Source: Actinoplanes couchii (GTDB taxonomy: Bacteria; Actinomycetota; Actinomycetes; Mycobacteriales; Micromonosporaceae). Taken from it: a stretch of DNA of 64,000 nucleotides. The position numbers and the translations under genes were made by a program. The first letter of the stretch is position 1. Every line of letters starts with the position of its first letter. Below the pieces are notes generated by a model. It was given only the letters and a program-made list of their open reading frames with translations. It was not told the origin of the DNA and did no database searches. Positions 33,350 to 41,316 of the stretch are shown here, in pieces. The DNA is taken from assembly GCF_016862075.1 (NCBI RefSeq), contig NZ_BOMG01000035.1, positions 147,226-211,225 on the forward strand, given 5' to 3'.

Positions 33350-34585
33350 GTGCCTGATATCCCGTTCGGCTTCTCCCTGCCGGGCGCTCAGCCGCCCGAC
33401 CCCTCCGACCCGCAGCAGATGCAGCAGTTCATGGCGCAGCTGCAGCAGATGTTCGCCGCACCCGGCAGTGGCCCGGTCAACTGGGACCTGGCCCGGCAGG
33501 TGGCCGCAAGCCAGCTGTCGGCGACCGGCGACCCGGCGGTGAACATCCTCGAGCGCCATCAGGTCGAGGAGGCCCTGCGCCTCGCCGACCTCTGGCTCGA
33601 TCCCGTGTGCTCGCTGCCCAGCGGCATCCGCAAGTCCGTCGCGTGGAACCGCAACGAGTGGATCTACAACACCCTGGACGTGTGGAAGAAGCTGTGCGAG
33701 CCGATCGCCGGCCGGATGGTCGGCGCGATGGGCGACCTGGTCCCCGAGGAGGCCCGGGCCCAGCTGGGCCCGATGCAGTCGATGGTCGCCACCCTCGGCG
33801 GCGCGCTCTTCGGCGGTCAACTCGGCCAGGCCTTCGGCCAGCTCGCCGCCGAGGTCCTCTCGGCCGGTGACATCGGCCTTCCGCTCGGCCCGGCCGGCAC
33901 CGCCGCGCTGGTCCCGTCCAACATCAAGGCCTACGGCAACGGGCTGGAACTCCCCGAGGACCAGGTCCGGTTGTACGTCGCTCTGCGCGAGGCCGCACAC
34001 CAGCGCCTGTTCGGTCACGTCCCGTGGCTGCGCGCGCACGTGCTCAGCGCGGTCGAGGCGTACGCCAACGGCATCACCGTGAACCGGGAGGCGATCGAGG
34101 AGGCGATGAGCCGCGTCGACCCGACCGATCCGGAGTCGATGCAGGCCATGGCCCTGGAAGGCATCTTCACGCCGGAGGACACCCCGCAGCAGAAAGCCGG
34201 CCTGGCCCGGCTGGAGACGGCGCTCGCGCTGATCGAGGGCTGGGTGGGCCACGTGGTGGACGACGCCGCCGGTGACAGGTTGCCGTCGGTCGCCGCGCTC
34301 GGTGAGGCGTTCCGCCGCCGCCGGGCCGCCGGTGGTCCCGCCGAGCAGACCTTCGCCGCGCTGGTCGGCCTGGAGCTGCGACCTCGTCGTCTGCGGGAGG
34401 CCGGGGCCCTGTGGTCCGCGGTCACCGAGCAGCGCGGCACCGCCGGCCGGGACGCGCTCTGGGACCACCCCGACCTGCTCCCGACCGACGAGGACTTCGC
34501 CGACCCGGCTGCCTTCGCCCGCGGGCGTTCCGACTGGGACATCAGCGAGCTGGACAACCTGGGCGAGGGCCCCAAGGAAGACTGA
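33350..34585 (+). CDS. DUF2342 zincin-like metalloprotease (Rv3195-like)
   Basis: 411 aa, soluble. An N-terminal Gln/Met/Pro-rich segment precedes a helical domain with NWDLARQVAASQL and NEWIYNTLDVWKKLCEPIA. The probable zinc motif is ALREAAHQRLFGHVPWLR (E-A-A-H-Q-R...H in place of HExxH), followed by NGITVNREAIEEAM and a conserved C-terminal WDHPDLLPTDEDFADP. It is annotated as a zinc-dependent metalloprotease in actinomycetes; activity is not established. Starts at GTG 33350. A terminator lies directly after it. Confidence 0.85.
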   Translation: MPDIPFGFSLPGAQPPDPSDPQQMQQFMAQLQQMFAAPGSGPVNWDLARQVAASQLSATGDPAVNILERHQVEEALRLADLWLDPVCSLPSGIRKSVAWNRNEWIYNTLDVWKKLCEPIAGRMVGAMGDLVPEEARAQLGPMQSMVATLGGALFGGQLGQAFGQLAAEVLSAGDIGLPLGPAGTAALVPSNIKAYGNGLELPEDQVRLYVALREAAHQRLFGHVPWLRAHVLSAVEAYANGITVNREAIEEAMSRVDPTDPESMQAMALEGIFTPEDTPQQKAGLARLETALALIEGWVGHVVDDAAGDRLPSVAALGEAFRRRRAAGGPAEQTFAALVGLELRPRRLREAGALWSAVTEQRGTAGRDALWDHPDLLPTDEDFADPAAFARGRSDWDISELDNLGEGPKED

Positions 34586-34591
34586 ACCACC

Positions 34592-34639
34592 CCGGAAGCG
34601 CACCGCGAGCCGTCCCGACCGCTCCCGGTGCGCTTCCGG
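34592..34639 (+). terminator. Terminator after the DUF2342 gene
   Basis: CCGGAAGCGCACCG and CGGTGCGCTTCCGG, perfect 14-bp arms with a 20-nt loop, 6 nt after the stop, then CTTTCC. The remaining sequence to 34837 is Pro-codon-like GC-rich filler without a supported gene. Confidence 0.75.
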
Positions 34640-34837
34640 CTTTCCGCGACCCGGCCGGCCCACCAGGTGTGTGCGTGCCCGGCCCACCAGGGGTGCCGCA
34701 CGCCCGCGCTCGGCGACCCCGCACCGGCACTTCCCCACCCGCCGATGGCAGAAGGCCGCAGCCGTTCGCGGTGCGCGTAGCCGTCGGGGCGCAGATCACA
34801 TCTCACGGTGTGCCGCGAGGCCGGAAGCCCTGTCGCG

Positions 34838-34900
34838 GTGCGCCGGGTTTCCTAGGAAGTGCGCCGGGTTTCCCGGGAGGTGCTCCGGGTTTCCGGGAGG
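34838..34900. repeat. Three tandem 21-bp repeats
   Basis: Unit TGCGCCGGGTTTCCTAGGAAG with variants TTTCCCGGGAGG and CTCCGGGTTTCCGGGAGG. Lies just downstream of the minus-strand gene ending at 34901; each unit is itself partly palindromic. Confidence 0.7.
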
Positions 34901-35497
34901 TCAGCCGCCCAGGAGGGTTCGGGTGTTCTCCCAGCCCTCCAGGGCCACGTCCAGGCCGGCGAGGTCGGCCGGGCCGCGCAGGCGGCGCCACTGCGGGGTC
35001 GAGGTGACCTCGCCCGGCGCCGGGGCTGTCCTGCGCAGCAATGGGGCCGAGGCGCTGTCCAGGTCGTGGTCGGCCAGCCAGTCCGGTGCCGGCAGCCGGG
35101 CCGCGACACCGAACAGGCCACCGGGCGGTCCCGCCGGGGACACCGCCACCGCTTTCCCGTCCAAAGGGCGCAAAAGCTTTCCGAGCGTCATTCCCGGTAC
35201 GTCCGGAGCGTCACCGGCGATCACGGCGGCTTCGTCGAAACCGTCCTTCGCGGCCGCCGCCAGCACCGGCAGCACCGTCGGCGTCGGCACCTGGTAGATC
35301 CGGGTACCCGGCCAGGCGATCTCCTCGGCCAGCGCCACGTCGTCGGCGGTGGCCGCGATCGCCGCCTCGGCCGTGGCCAGCCGGGCCAGCAGGTCGACCA
35401 CGTCCTCGGCCATCGCGGCACGCCAGGCCCGCAGGTCGACCCCGGGCGGGCTCCACGGCACCGGGACCAGCATCACCACCACCACGCGCCGGGTCAC
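34901..35497 (-). CDS. Hypothetical protein, possible nucleotidyltransferase-like (DUF2064) fold
   Basis: 198 aa. RVVVVMLVPVPWSPPGVDLR, AWPGTRIYQVPTPTVLPVL, AAVIAGDAPDVPGMTLGKLL and GKAVAVSPAGPPGGLFGVA recall the order of motifs in DUF2064/MobA-like GT-A fold proteins (GDxPxLP, then xGPxxDGG), but the match is weak and the usual basic N-terminal signature is not clear. The C-terminus ends ALEGWENTRTLLGG. Start GTG 35497. No operon partner; the flanks are repeat-rich noncoding DNA. Confidence 0.6.
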   Translation of the reverse strand: MTRRVVVVMLVPVPWSPPGVDLRAWRAAMAEDVVDLLARLATAEAAIAATADDVALAEEIAWPGTRIYQVPTPTVLPVLAAAAKDGFDEAAVIAGDAPDVPGMTLGKLLRPLDGKAVAVSPAGPPGGLFGVAARLPAPDWLADHDLDSASAPLLRRTAPAPGEVTSTPQWRRLRGPADLAGLDVALEGWENTRTLLGG

Positions 35498-35963
35498 GCC
35501 GCAACCCTACTCAGCCCCGACCCACAGCCCTCCACCGACAAGGCGAACACTCAGGCAGACAACGGCCCGTTCCCGCGGGCAGGACCGGGAGCGGCCCTCC
35601 ACCAGCAAGGCGAAGCTCGGCAGACGCCGACCCGCACCGGCGGACGGGGCCCGGGTGGCCCTCCAACAGCGAGGCAAAGCTGGAGAGACGCCGACCCTGC
35701 CGCGGACGGGCCCGGCACGGTCCTCCACCAGCAAGGCCCAACTCGGGAGACGGCGGCCCGCGGTGGTGGGTGAGGACTGGCGTGGTCCTTCGGCGGCGAG
35801 ATGAGCACCTGTGGTGACGGTGGGGTGCTCCGGACGTACCGCAAACCCCGCCGGAGGCGCGACGGCTGCCGGGAGGAAATCGCGGGTCCGGTGTCGCGCA
35901 TGGTTGTGCTGATCGTCACCGGGTGCGGGCGACGAGTGGGCTTTTTCGGTCAGCGACCCAGTC
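35498..35963. repeat. Intergenic stretch dominated by degenerate ~64-bp tandem repeats
   Basis: From about 35523 to 35790 a unit resembling CCCTCCACCAGCAAGGCGAA-GCTCGGCAGACGCCGACCCG recurs four times with many substitutions, with a fainter fifth copy. Several overlapping ORFs in the repeat only reflect the repeat period and none has a ribosome site, so no gene is called. The rest to 35963 shows nothing recognisable. Confidence 0.65.
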
Positions 35964-36494
35964 CTACTCGGCCATCACCAGGGTGCCGGCGGCGGAGACT
36001 CCCTCCAGGTAGCCGCGGGCGCGTTCGGCCTTGGGGAAGCGGTTCACCAGGTCCCAGAAGCGGGCGTTGTGGCTGGGGACGACCAGGTGGGCGAGTTCGT
36101 GCAGGAGGACGTAGTCGATGACCCAGTCGGGCATCTCCTGGATCCGGTGGGAGATCCTTATGGTCGCGTCGTCGGGGGTGCAGGAGCCCCAGCGGCCGTT
36201 CTGGTTCGTGACCCATCGCACACTCGCCGGGGCCACCGCCGCGGCGTGATCGGCCAGGTACCGGGTCGTCAGGCGCCGGGCACGGGCCAGCAGCTCGGCA
36301 TCGGTGCACCGCAGCCGTTCCTCGCGAGCTTCCAGGCGGGCGAGCATGCGCTCCACCCACTCCGTCTCCTCCGCGCGGGAGAAGCGGTCCGGGATGAGCA
36401 CCACGACTCGTTCGCCGTCGCGATAGGCGGACACCGTCCGTCGCCGGCGCTGGCTGCGCCGCACTTCCACGACAGGCTTGCGCGCGCGGGCCAT
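35964..36494 (-). CDS. YgjP/M48-like zinc metallopeptidase
   Basis: 176 aa. The family core is present: VEVRRSQRRRRTVSAYRDGE at the N-terminus, NQNGRWGSCTPDDATIRIS, then VIDYVLLHELAHLVVPSHNA with the HELAH zinc motif and the third ligand in NARFWDLV. YgjP-type (DUF45, SprT/WSS1-related) peptidases are small cytosolic enzymes linked to DNA-protein crosslink or restriction contexts; the substrate is unknown here. ATG 36494. Confidence 0.88.
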   Translation of the reverse strand: MARARKPVVEVRRSQRRRRTVSAYRDGERVVVLIPDRFSRAEETEWVERMLARLEAREERLRCTDAELLARARRLTTRYLADHAAAVAPASVRWVTNQNGRWGSCTPDDATIRISHRIQEMPDWVIDYVLLHELAHLVVPSHNARFWDLVNRFPKAERARGYLEGVSAAGTLVMAE

Positions 36495-36941
36495 TACCGG
36501 CTCGCGCGGCCCAGATTCGGGTTCACGTTGAGACGCTAATCCGCCGGACCCCTGTTACCGCAAGAGTACGGACAATGACGGTCGCGGAATATGAGCACTT
36601 CGCCCGCATATACCCGAAAAAAATTTCCTCACCGGCAACATCGATGACATCCGTCAACCTAGACCATCGTCGACTCAGGTCGTCAGTCACCTCGGATGTC
36701 CGTTTTGTGCCTTTACGATGGGAATCGTCGGCGTGTCCCGGCAAAAGCGGCCATAAAGGGAACTTCGGGCAGGCACACTCACGACGTCGGCGACACCGCC
36801 GACGCTGCGCTGACATGGAACCGGCCTGACCTGGGTAAGTGACCGCCCCGGACGGGTGGCCACATCCGCGTGGCAGGCCCGCGCCCGCTGCCGTCCACCG
36901 GCACCGGGCCGGGCGGCCGACGAGAACAACGAGGAGGAACC
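36495..36941. other. Noncoding stretch, lower GC
   Basis: 447 bp between the YgjP gene and DUF5679. The first 250 bp are poorer in GC than the surroundings (for example CCGAAAAAAATTTCC near 36620). An open frame at 36523-36816 on the minus strand lacks codon bias and a ribosome site. It presumably holds promoters; nothing else is recognised. Confidence 0.5.
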
Positions 36942-37103
36942 GTGGCCGACACCACTTACAACGGCTACTGCGTCAAGTGCAAGGAGAAGCGCGACTTTCA
37001 GGGAGAGGTCGCCGTCTCCAAGACCGGCATGAACATGGCCAAGGGCAAGTGCCCGGTCTGCGGAACGACGATGAACCGGATCCTGGGCAAGGCCAAGGCG
37101 TGA
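36942..37103 (+). CDS. DUF5679 small zinc-ribbon protein (53 aa)
   Basis: 53 aa with two CxxC knuckles (YCVKCKEK at the N-terminus, KCPVCGTT near 36) joined by KTGMNMAKG, the DUF5679 pattern. GTG 36942 is fixed by GAGGAGG 5 nt upstream. It is abundant and conserved in actinomycetes with no known role; nucleic acid or ribosome binding is plausible from size and zinc ribbon only. Confidence 0.88.
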   Translation: MADTTYNGYCVKCKEKRDFQGEVAVSKTGMNMAKGKCPVCGTTMNRILGKAKA

Positions 37104-37140
37104 CCACGCCCCGGGGAGGGTGGGTCGCCGACCCGCTCTC

Positions 37141-37240
37141 CCCGGAGCCGCAATCGCCTGCACCCCCGGAACCGCAACCGCCTCCGCTCTCAGAGCCGTA
37201 ATCCTCTCCACCCTTGAAGCCGTAACCGTGTTCGCTCCGG
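37141..37240. repeat. Degenerate ~25-bp tandem repeat after DUF5679
   Basis: Four imperfect copies of CCGGAGCCGCAATCGCCTGC plus a few bases, ending GAAGCCGTAACCGTG. Noncoding. Confidence 0.6.
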
Positions 37241-37261
37241 CACGTTGAGTCAACCGGAGCC

Positions 37262-37323
37262 TGTGGATAACTCGCCCAAAGCTGTGGACAACTCCCGGCC
37301 GGGCGGTTTCGGCCTGTGGATAA
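37262..37323. promoter_or_regulatory. Cluster of three DnaA boxes
   Basis: TGTGGATAA at 37262-37270, TGTGGACAA at 37283-37291 and TGTGGATAA at 37315-37323, all in the same orientation and 21 and 32 bp apart (two and three helical turns). The middle one is the reverse complement of TTGTCCACA, the actinobacterial consensus; the others are TTATCCACA, the E. coli consensus. They end 41 bp before the ThiF-like gene. No dnaA or dnaN is present, so this is not the usual oriC; DnaA titration or DnaA-controlled transcription is possible. Confidence 0.75.
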
Positions 37324-37363
37324 CATCATCGCTCCGCAGCTTCCCGGTGACACCCTGTGGGGC

Positions 37364-38461
37364 ATGAACCGGACACCACTACCCAGGCCCACCCTGATCC
37401 CCGGGCTGGCCCGCGTCTGGCGCGATCCGGGGGAGCTGCAACTGGGGCTCGGCCCCGGGCACGCCGTCCTGATCCAGCTTCCGGACCCGCGGGCGGCCGG
37501 CGTCCTCGACCTGCTCGACGGCAACAGCCCGGAGCGACTGATCCTGGCCCGGGCCGCTGAGCGGGGCGTCCCACCCGACCAGGCGATCGCCCTGATCGAC
37601 CTGCTGCGCCGGGCCGGGCTGGTGATGCCCGCCGCGGCGCTGCTCCCGGCAACCCTGCCGACCGGCGTCCGCCAGCGGCTCACCTGCGAGGCCGCCGCGC
37701 TGGCCCTGCGCTCGGCCGGTTCCGGCGACCCTTCTCCGGCCCGGGTGCTCCGCCGCCGCCGGACGGCCCGGGTGGTGATCAGCGGCCGGGGCCGGCTCGG
37801 CGCCCCGATCGCGGTGGCCCTGGCCGAGGCCGGCATCGGCCACGTCTTCCCCGATCTGTCCGGCGTCGTCGGTCCGGCCGAGATCACCGGCTCGCCGCTC
37901 GGCCCGCAGGATGTCGGCTCGCCCCGGCGGAGCGCCGTGGAGGCGGCCGTCCTGCGCGTGGTGCCGGGCACCTCGGTCCACCCGGTGCGGACCAGCCCGG
38001 CCTCCCTGGTGATCCAACTCACCCACGACGAGCCACCCGCCCTGGTCGCCGCCGGGCACGCCGCCCGACGGCAGCCCCACCTGGCCGCGGTGCTGCGCGA
38101 CGGTGTCGCCGTGGTCGGCCCCCTGGTGCCGGAGTCCGGCGCACCCTGCCTCAACTGTCTGGACCTGCATCGCAGGGCGCGAGACGAGGGCTGGGCGGGC
38201 GCGACGGGGCCACTGACCGACGCGCCCGAGCCCGGGACGGTCGCCACCCTGCTGGCCGCCACCGCCTACGCGACGGCCCAGGCGCTGGCGTTTCTCGACG
38301 GTGTCACCCCGGAGACCCTGGGCGCCGCCGTGGAGATCTCCGAGCCCGGCCGGTTCCGCCGCCGGACCTGGCCGCCGCATCCGGACTGCGGGTGCCGAAA
38401 GCGTCGGTACGGGCCAACCTTCACCGGACCTTCACCGCATAAGCACCAAACCAACTCGTGA
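37364..38461 (+). CDS. ThiF/E1-like protein (Rv3196-type, TOMM-related fold)
   Basis: 365 aa. N-terminal part (LIPGLARVWRDPGELQLGLG, VLDLLDGNSPERLIL) resembles the peptide-binding winged-helix part of E1-like cyclodehydratase partners. A Rossmann segment follows (ARVVISGRGRLGAPIAVALA). C-terminal cysteines are in VPESGAPCLNCLDLHRRARD and WPPHPDCGCRKR, a likely structural zinc site. The ATP-binding DxD of active ThiF enzymes is not clear, so it may be a non-adenylating member. ATG 37364 is used; ATG 37316 is in frame but inside the last DnaA box. Confidence 0.75.
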   Translation: MNRTPLPRPTLIPGLARVWRDPGELQLGLGPGHAVLIQLPDPRAAGVLDLLDGNSPERLILARAAERGVPPDQAIALIDLLRRAGLVMPAAALLPATLPTGVRQRLTCEAAALALRSAGSGDPSPARVLRRRRTARVVISGRGRLGAPIAVALAEAGIGHVFPDLSGVVGPAEITGSPLGPQDVGSPRRSAVEAAVLRVVPGTSVHPVRTSPASLVIQLTHDEPPALVAAGHAARRQPHLAAVLRDGVAVVGPLVPESGAPCLNCLDLHRRARDEGWAGATGPLTDAPEPGTVATLLAATAYATAQALAFLDGVTPETLGAAVEISEPGRFRRRTWPPHPDCGCRKRRYGPTFTGPSPHKHQTNS

Positions 38462-38500
38462 CGGGCCGGGTACGGGCCGGATGTCGGTCACAATGATCTG

Positions 38501-39847
38501 GTGACGGACATACCGCGCCGTGCCGCTTCCCGGACGGCAAAGCTCGCCGCGCTACCGCTCGGTTTCGCCGGGCGCGCCGCCTTGGGCCTCGGCAAACGCG
38601 CTGTCGGGATCGCCTCCGACGTCATCTCCGCCGACATCCAGCAGCGCACCGCCGAGCAACTGTTCAGCGTGCTGGGCCAGCTCAAGGGCGGAGCGATGAA
38701 ATTCGGTCAGGCCCTCTCGGTCTTCGAGGCGGCCATGCCCGAGGAGATGGCCGGCCCCTATCGGCAGGCCCTGACAAAACTGCAGGAGGCCGCGCCGCCG
38801 ATGCCGGTGGCGAACGTGCACAAGGCACTGACCGAGCAGCTCGGCCCGGACTGGCGTGACCTGTTCGCCGAGTTCGACGACAGCCCGGCCGCCGCGGCAA
38901 GTATCGGGCAGGTGCACCGGGCGGTGTGGAAACTGCCGCCGGCCCGGCGCAACGCGAAACCGAAACTGCTGCCGGTGGCCGTCAAGGTGCAGTACCCGGG
39001 TGCCGGTGAAGCGCTGGTCGCCGATCTGAAACAGCTGTCCCGGCTGGCCGGCATGTTCAAGATCATTCAGCCCGGCATCGACATGAAGCCGTTGATCGCC
39101 GAGCTGCGGGAGCGGGTCGTCGAGGAGCTCGACTACGAGATGGAGGCGGAGACCCAGCGGGCCTTCGCCACCGCGTACCAGGACGATCCGGAGATCTTCG
39201 TTCCCCGGGTGGTCGCCTCCGCACCGCAGATCCTGGTCACCGAGTGGGTCGACGGCACGCCGCTGGCCAAGGTGATCAGCGACGGCACCCGGGAGGACCG
39301 TGACGAGGCCGGCCGGCTGATGGCGATCCTGCACTTCTCCGCGCCGTCCCGGGCCGGCCTGCTACACGCCGACCCGCACCCCGGCAACTTCCGGATCCTC
39401 CCCGACGGCCGGCTCGGCGTGATCGACTTCGGTGCGGTCGCCCGCCTCCCCGACGGCCATCCCGAGCCGATCGGCCGTCTGGTCCGCCTGGCCCTGGCCG
39501 GCGAGGCCGCCGCGGTCGTCGACGGCTTGCGCGAGGAGGGTTTCGTCAAGTCCACCGACGACATCGACCCCGATGCCCTGCTGGAGTTCCTGCTCCCGAT
39601 GATCGAGCCGGTGGCCGCGGACCGTTTCCGTTTCACCCGCGACTGGATCCGCAGCGAGGCCACCCGCCTGGCCAACCCGAGAGGCCCCGGCTACCAGCTG
39701 AGCCGAAAACTCAACCTCCCCCCGTCCTACCTGCTGATCCACCGGGTGACGCTGGGCTCGATCGGCGTCCTGTCCCAGTTGGAGGCCGAGGCCGCCTACC
39801 GGGAGATCCTGGAGAAGTGGTTGCCGGGCTTCGCCCCCGTCCCCTGA
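38501..39847 (+). CDS. ABC1/UbiB-family atypical kinase (Rv3197-like)
   Basis: 448 aa. UbiB-family landmarks: GGAMKFGQALS (the KxGQ motif), DDSPAAAASIGQVHRA (Ala-rich nucleotide loop), PVAVKVQYPG with the kinase lysine, VTEWVDGTPL, GLLHADPHPGNFRILPDG and VIDFGAVARLP (DFG). In UbiB/COQ8 these give ATPase activity tied to lipid quinone metabolism; in actinomycetes the role is unsettled. GTG 38501. Same position as Rv3197, upstream of whiB7 and uvrD2. Confidence 0.9.
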   Translation: MTDIPRRAASRTAKLAALPLGFAGRAALGLGKRAVGIASDVISADIQQRTAEQLFSVLGQLKGGAMKFGQALSVFEAAMPEEMAGPYRQALTKLQEAAPPMPVANVHKALTEQLGPDWRDLFAEFDDSPAAAASIGQVHRAVWKLPPARRNAKPKLLPVAVKVQYPGAGEALVADLKQLSRLAGMFKIIQPGIDMKPLIAELRERVVEELDYEMEAETQRAFATAYQDDPEIFVPRVVASAPQILVTEWVDGTPLAKVISDGTREDRDEAGRLMAILHFSAPSRAGLLHADPHPGNFRILPDGRLGVIDFGAVARLPDGHPEPIGRLVRLALAGEAAAVVDGLREEGFVKSTDDIDPDALLEFLLPMIEPVAADRFRFTRDWIRSEATRLANPRGPGYQLSRKLNLPPSYLLIHRVTLGSIGVLSQLEAEAAYREILEKWLPGFAPVP

Positions 39848-39864
39848 CCCACTAACCCCCGACA

Positions 39865-39909
39865 GACGCCGGACAATCCCAGCCCCACACGCTGAACCTG
39901 TCCGGCGTC
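39865..39909 (+). terminator. Terminator after the ABC1 kinase
   Basis: GACGCCGGACA and TGTCCGGCGTC, perfect 11-bp arms with a 23-nt loop, 18 nt after the stop codon. Confidence 0.7.
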
Positions 39910-39961
39910 GTCGCGGTATCCGAATGTGAGTGACGACCATTCGGTACGGGGAGTGAATGAC

Positions 39962-40372
39962 ATGTTGGCGGAGGATCAGCAGAAGCAACTCGTGGCCGAC
40001 TGTGTGCGCCTCTGGGAAGCCGGCGAACTGAAGCTCAAGCCGATCGCGGCCCACTACCGGTCGGTGGTCGCCGACATCGCCGCGGCTGAGGCGGGAATCG
40101 GTGCGTTGTGGCGGGACCAGTCGCTCGGCGGCCCCTACGGCGAGGCCCGAAGTGCGTGGCTCTTCCTCGCCGACACCACCGTCGCTATTCTCCGGGACAC
40201 CGCGGACAACCTGGAGGCCTGCGGCGACGTGCTGATCATGGCATCCGGCGAGTACCAGGAGGCCGAGCGGATCAACACCGAGGCGATTGCGAGCGCGAAG
40301 GATCGCGCCGTCCGTGCCCGGGCGAAGACCACCACCGTGTCCACCTCACCGGTCGGCGGTGAGATGCCGTGA
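39962..40372 (+). CDS. WXG100/EspC-like helical protein, first gene of a three-gene cassette
   Basis: 136 aa, all helical. The second half (GALWRDQSLGGPYGEARSAW, then ADNLEACGDVLIMASGEYQE) follows the pattern of actinobacterial ESX-type helical hairpin substrates: a Trp/Gly turn, then a helix ending in A..Y..AE..N. YQEAE fits the YxxxD/E type VII secretion signal. No signal peptide. ATG 39962 is chosen for GGGGAG 8 nt upstream. The stop overlaps the next start as GTGA. Family assignment is by pattern only; no ESX machinery genes are in the window. Confidence 0.7.
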   Translation: MLAEDQQKQLVADCVRLWEAGELKLKPIAAHYRSVVADIAAAEAGIGALWRDQSLGGPYGEARSAWLFLADTTVAILRDTADNLEACGDVLIMASGEYQEAERINTEAIASAKDRAVRARAKTTTVSTSPVGGEMP

Positions 40373-41316
40373 GCTACGACGAACTGCGGCAACACGCCCT
40401 GCGGATCGAGGAACTGGCGATGAAGGCGGCTCTCGACGAGAAGGGGATCGTCCTCATCGACGGGCAGTACATCCAGGAGCGCAACCCCGTGCCTCCGGAG
40501 ATCATCACCTTTCTCCGTGCGGACTTCGTCGGCCTTGCCGAGTTGTTCGAGCCGTTCCTCACGCTGCCCGATCCGGAGGCGCTGGACGCGATGCGTGCTC
40601 GGCTCCAGACCGCGGCCGAGTCGATGGCGACCGGTAGCGGATGCTTCGACCCGTCACGAAAGACGGTGATACCGCCGAACTCCGAGATGACCGGCATGGG
40701 AACCGTCGCGAAAACCGTCTTCGACTGGCAGGGGTTCGCCGCCCGGAACTTCGAGGAGCTCTACATAGAGAAGTGGGACGGTGTCGTCTCCGCTCAGTTC
40801 CACCTCGTGACGGCCCTGATGGCCGCGATCGACGCCGAACGCTCTCTGTGGACCGAGTGCCGCAAGGACGTGGACGAGATCGCCCACAACGCCATCAATG
40901 CGCTCGTGTCGATGAACAGTTTCGATCAGGACCAACAGGTCTTCTGGCTCTCGGTGGCAGGCGCCGTGTTGTCCATTGCCAGCGTGACGACCACCGGCGG
41001 CGCCTCGGTGGCGTTCGCGGTGGCAGGTGCGGCTACCCAGGTGGCCGGCACCGGCCTGGACAAGTTCGGCGGGCCGGACTCCGCGGTGGTGTTCGACGCG
41101 AAAACGCCGAGGGCTCTCGTTGACCAGCTCAAGAGTGCCTTGTTCCAGCTCACCCATCTCGTGATGGTGAAGGAGAACGAGATCACGAACGCCATGCTCG
41201 TGACGTCGGAAACGGTGGCGAACTTTCCCGCGAGCTTCTCCTTTCCGCGCCCCGCGCTCGCGGATCAGACCTCGCGCGGCATCCTGACCTCGGAAGGAAT
41301 CGGTGACAACGCATGA
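40369..41316 (+). CDS. Putative type VII-associated effector or partner, helical with hydrophobic core segment
   Basis: 315 aa, no known domain. An N-terminal helical part (ELRQHALRIEELAMKAALDE), a middle helical part with aromatic residues (FDWQGFAARNFEELYIEKWD), then a glycine/alanine-rich hydrophobic stretch at about 190-226 (VFWLSVAGAVLSIASVTTTG, GASVAFAVAGAATQVAGTGL) that could insert in a membrane or pack as a hairpin, and a C-terminal helical tail. Starts at GTG 40369 overlapping the previous stop by 4 bp and ends overlapping the lipoprotein start by 4 bp. GC and codon bias are visibly weaker than in the neighbours, suggesting acquisition. Confidence 0.6.
   Translation: MSYDELRQHALRIEELAMKAALDEKGIVLIDGQYIQERNPVPPEIITFLRADFVGLAELFEPFLTLPDPEALDAMRARLQTAAESMATGSGCFDPSRKTVIPPNSEMTGMGTVAKTVFDWQGFAARNFEELYIEKWDGVVSAQFHLVTALMAAIDAERSLWTECRKDVDEIAHNAINALVSMNSFDQDQQVFWLSVAGAVLSIASVTTTGGASVAFAVAGAATQVAGTGLDKFGGPDSAVVFDAKTPRALVDQLKSALFQLTHLVMVKENEITNAMLVTSETVANFPASFSFPRPALADQTSRGILTSEGIGDNA

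Noticed and set aside
35523..35790. Tandem repeats as a CRISPR array
   Set aside because: Units are contiguous and diverged with no distinct spacers, and no cas gene is in the window.
36523..36816. 97-codon minus-strand frame in the low-GC gap
   Set aside because: No codon bias, no Shine-Dalgarno, Arg/Cys-rich start, no conserved motif.
37262..37323. Chromosomal oriC
   Set aside because: Only three boxes, no AT-rich unwinding region and no dnaA/dnaN/rpmH genes.
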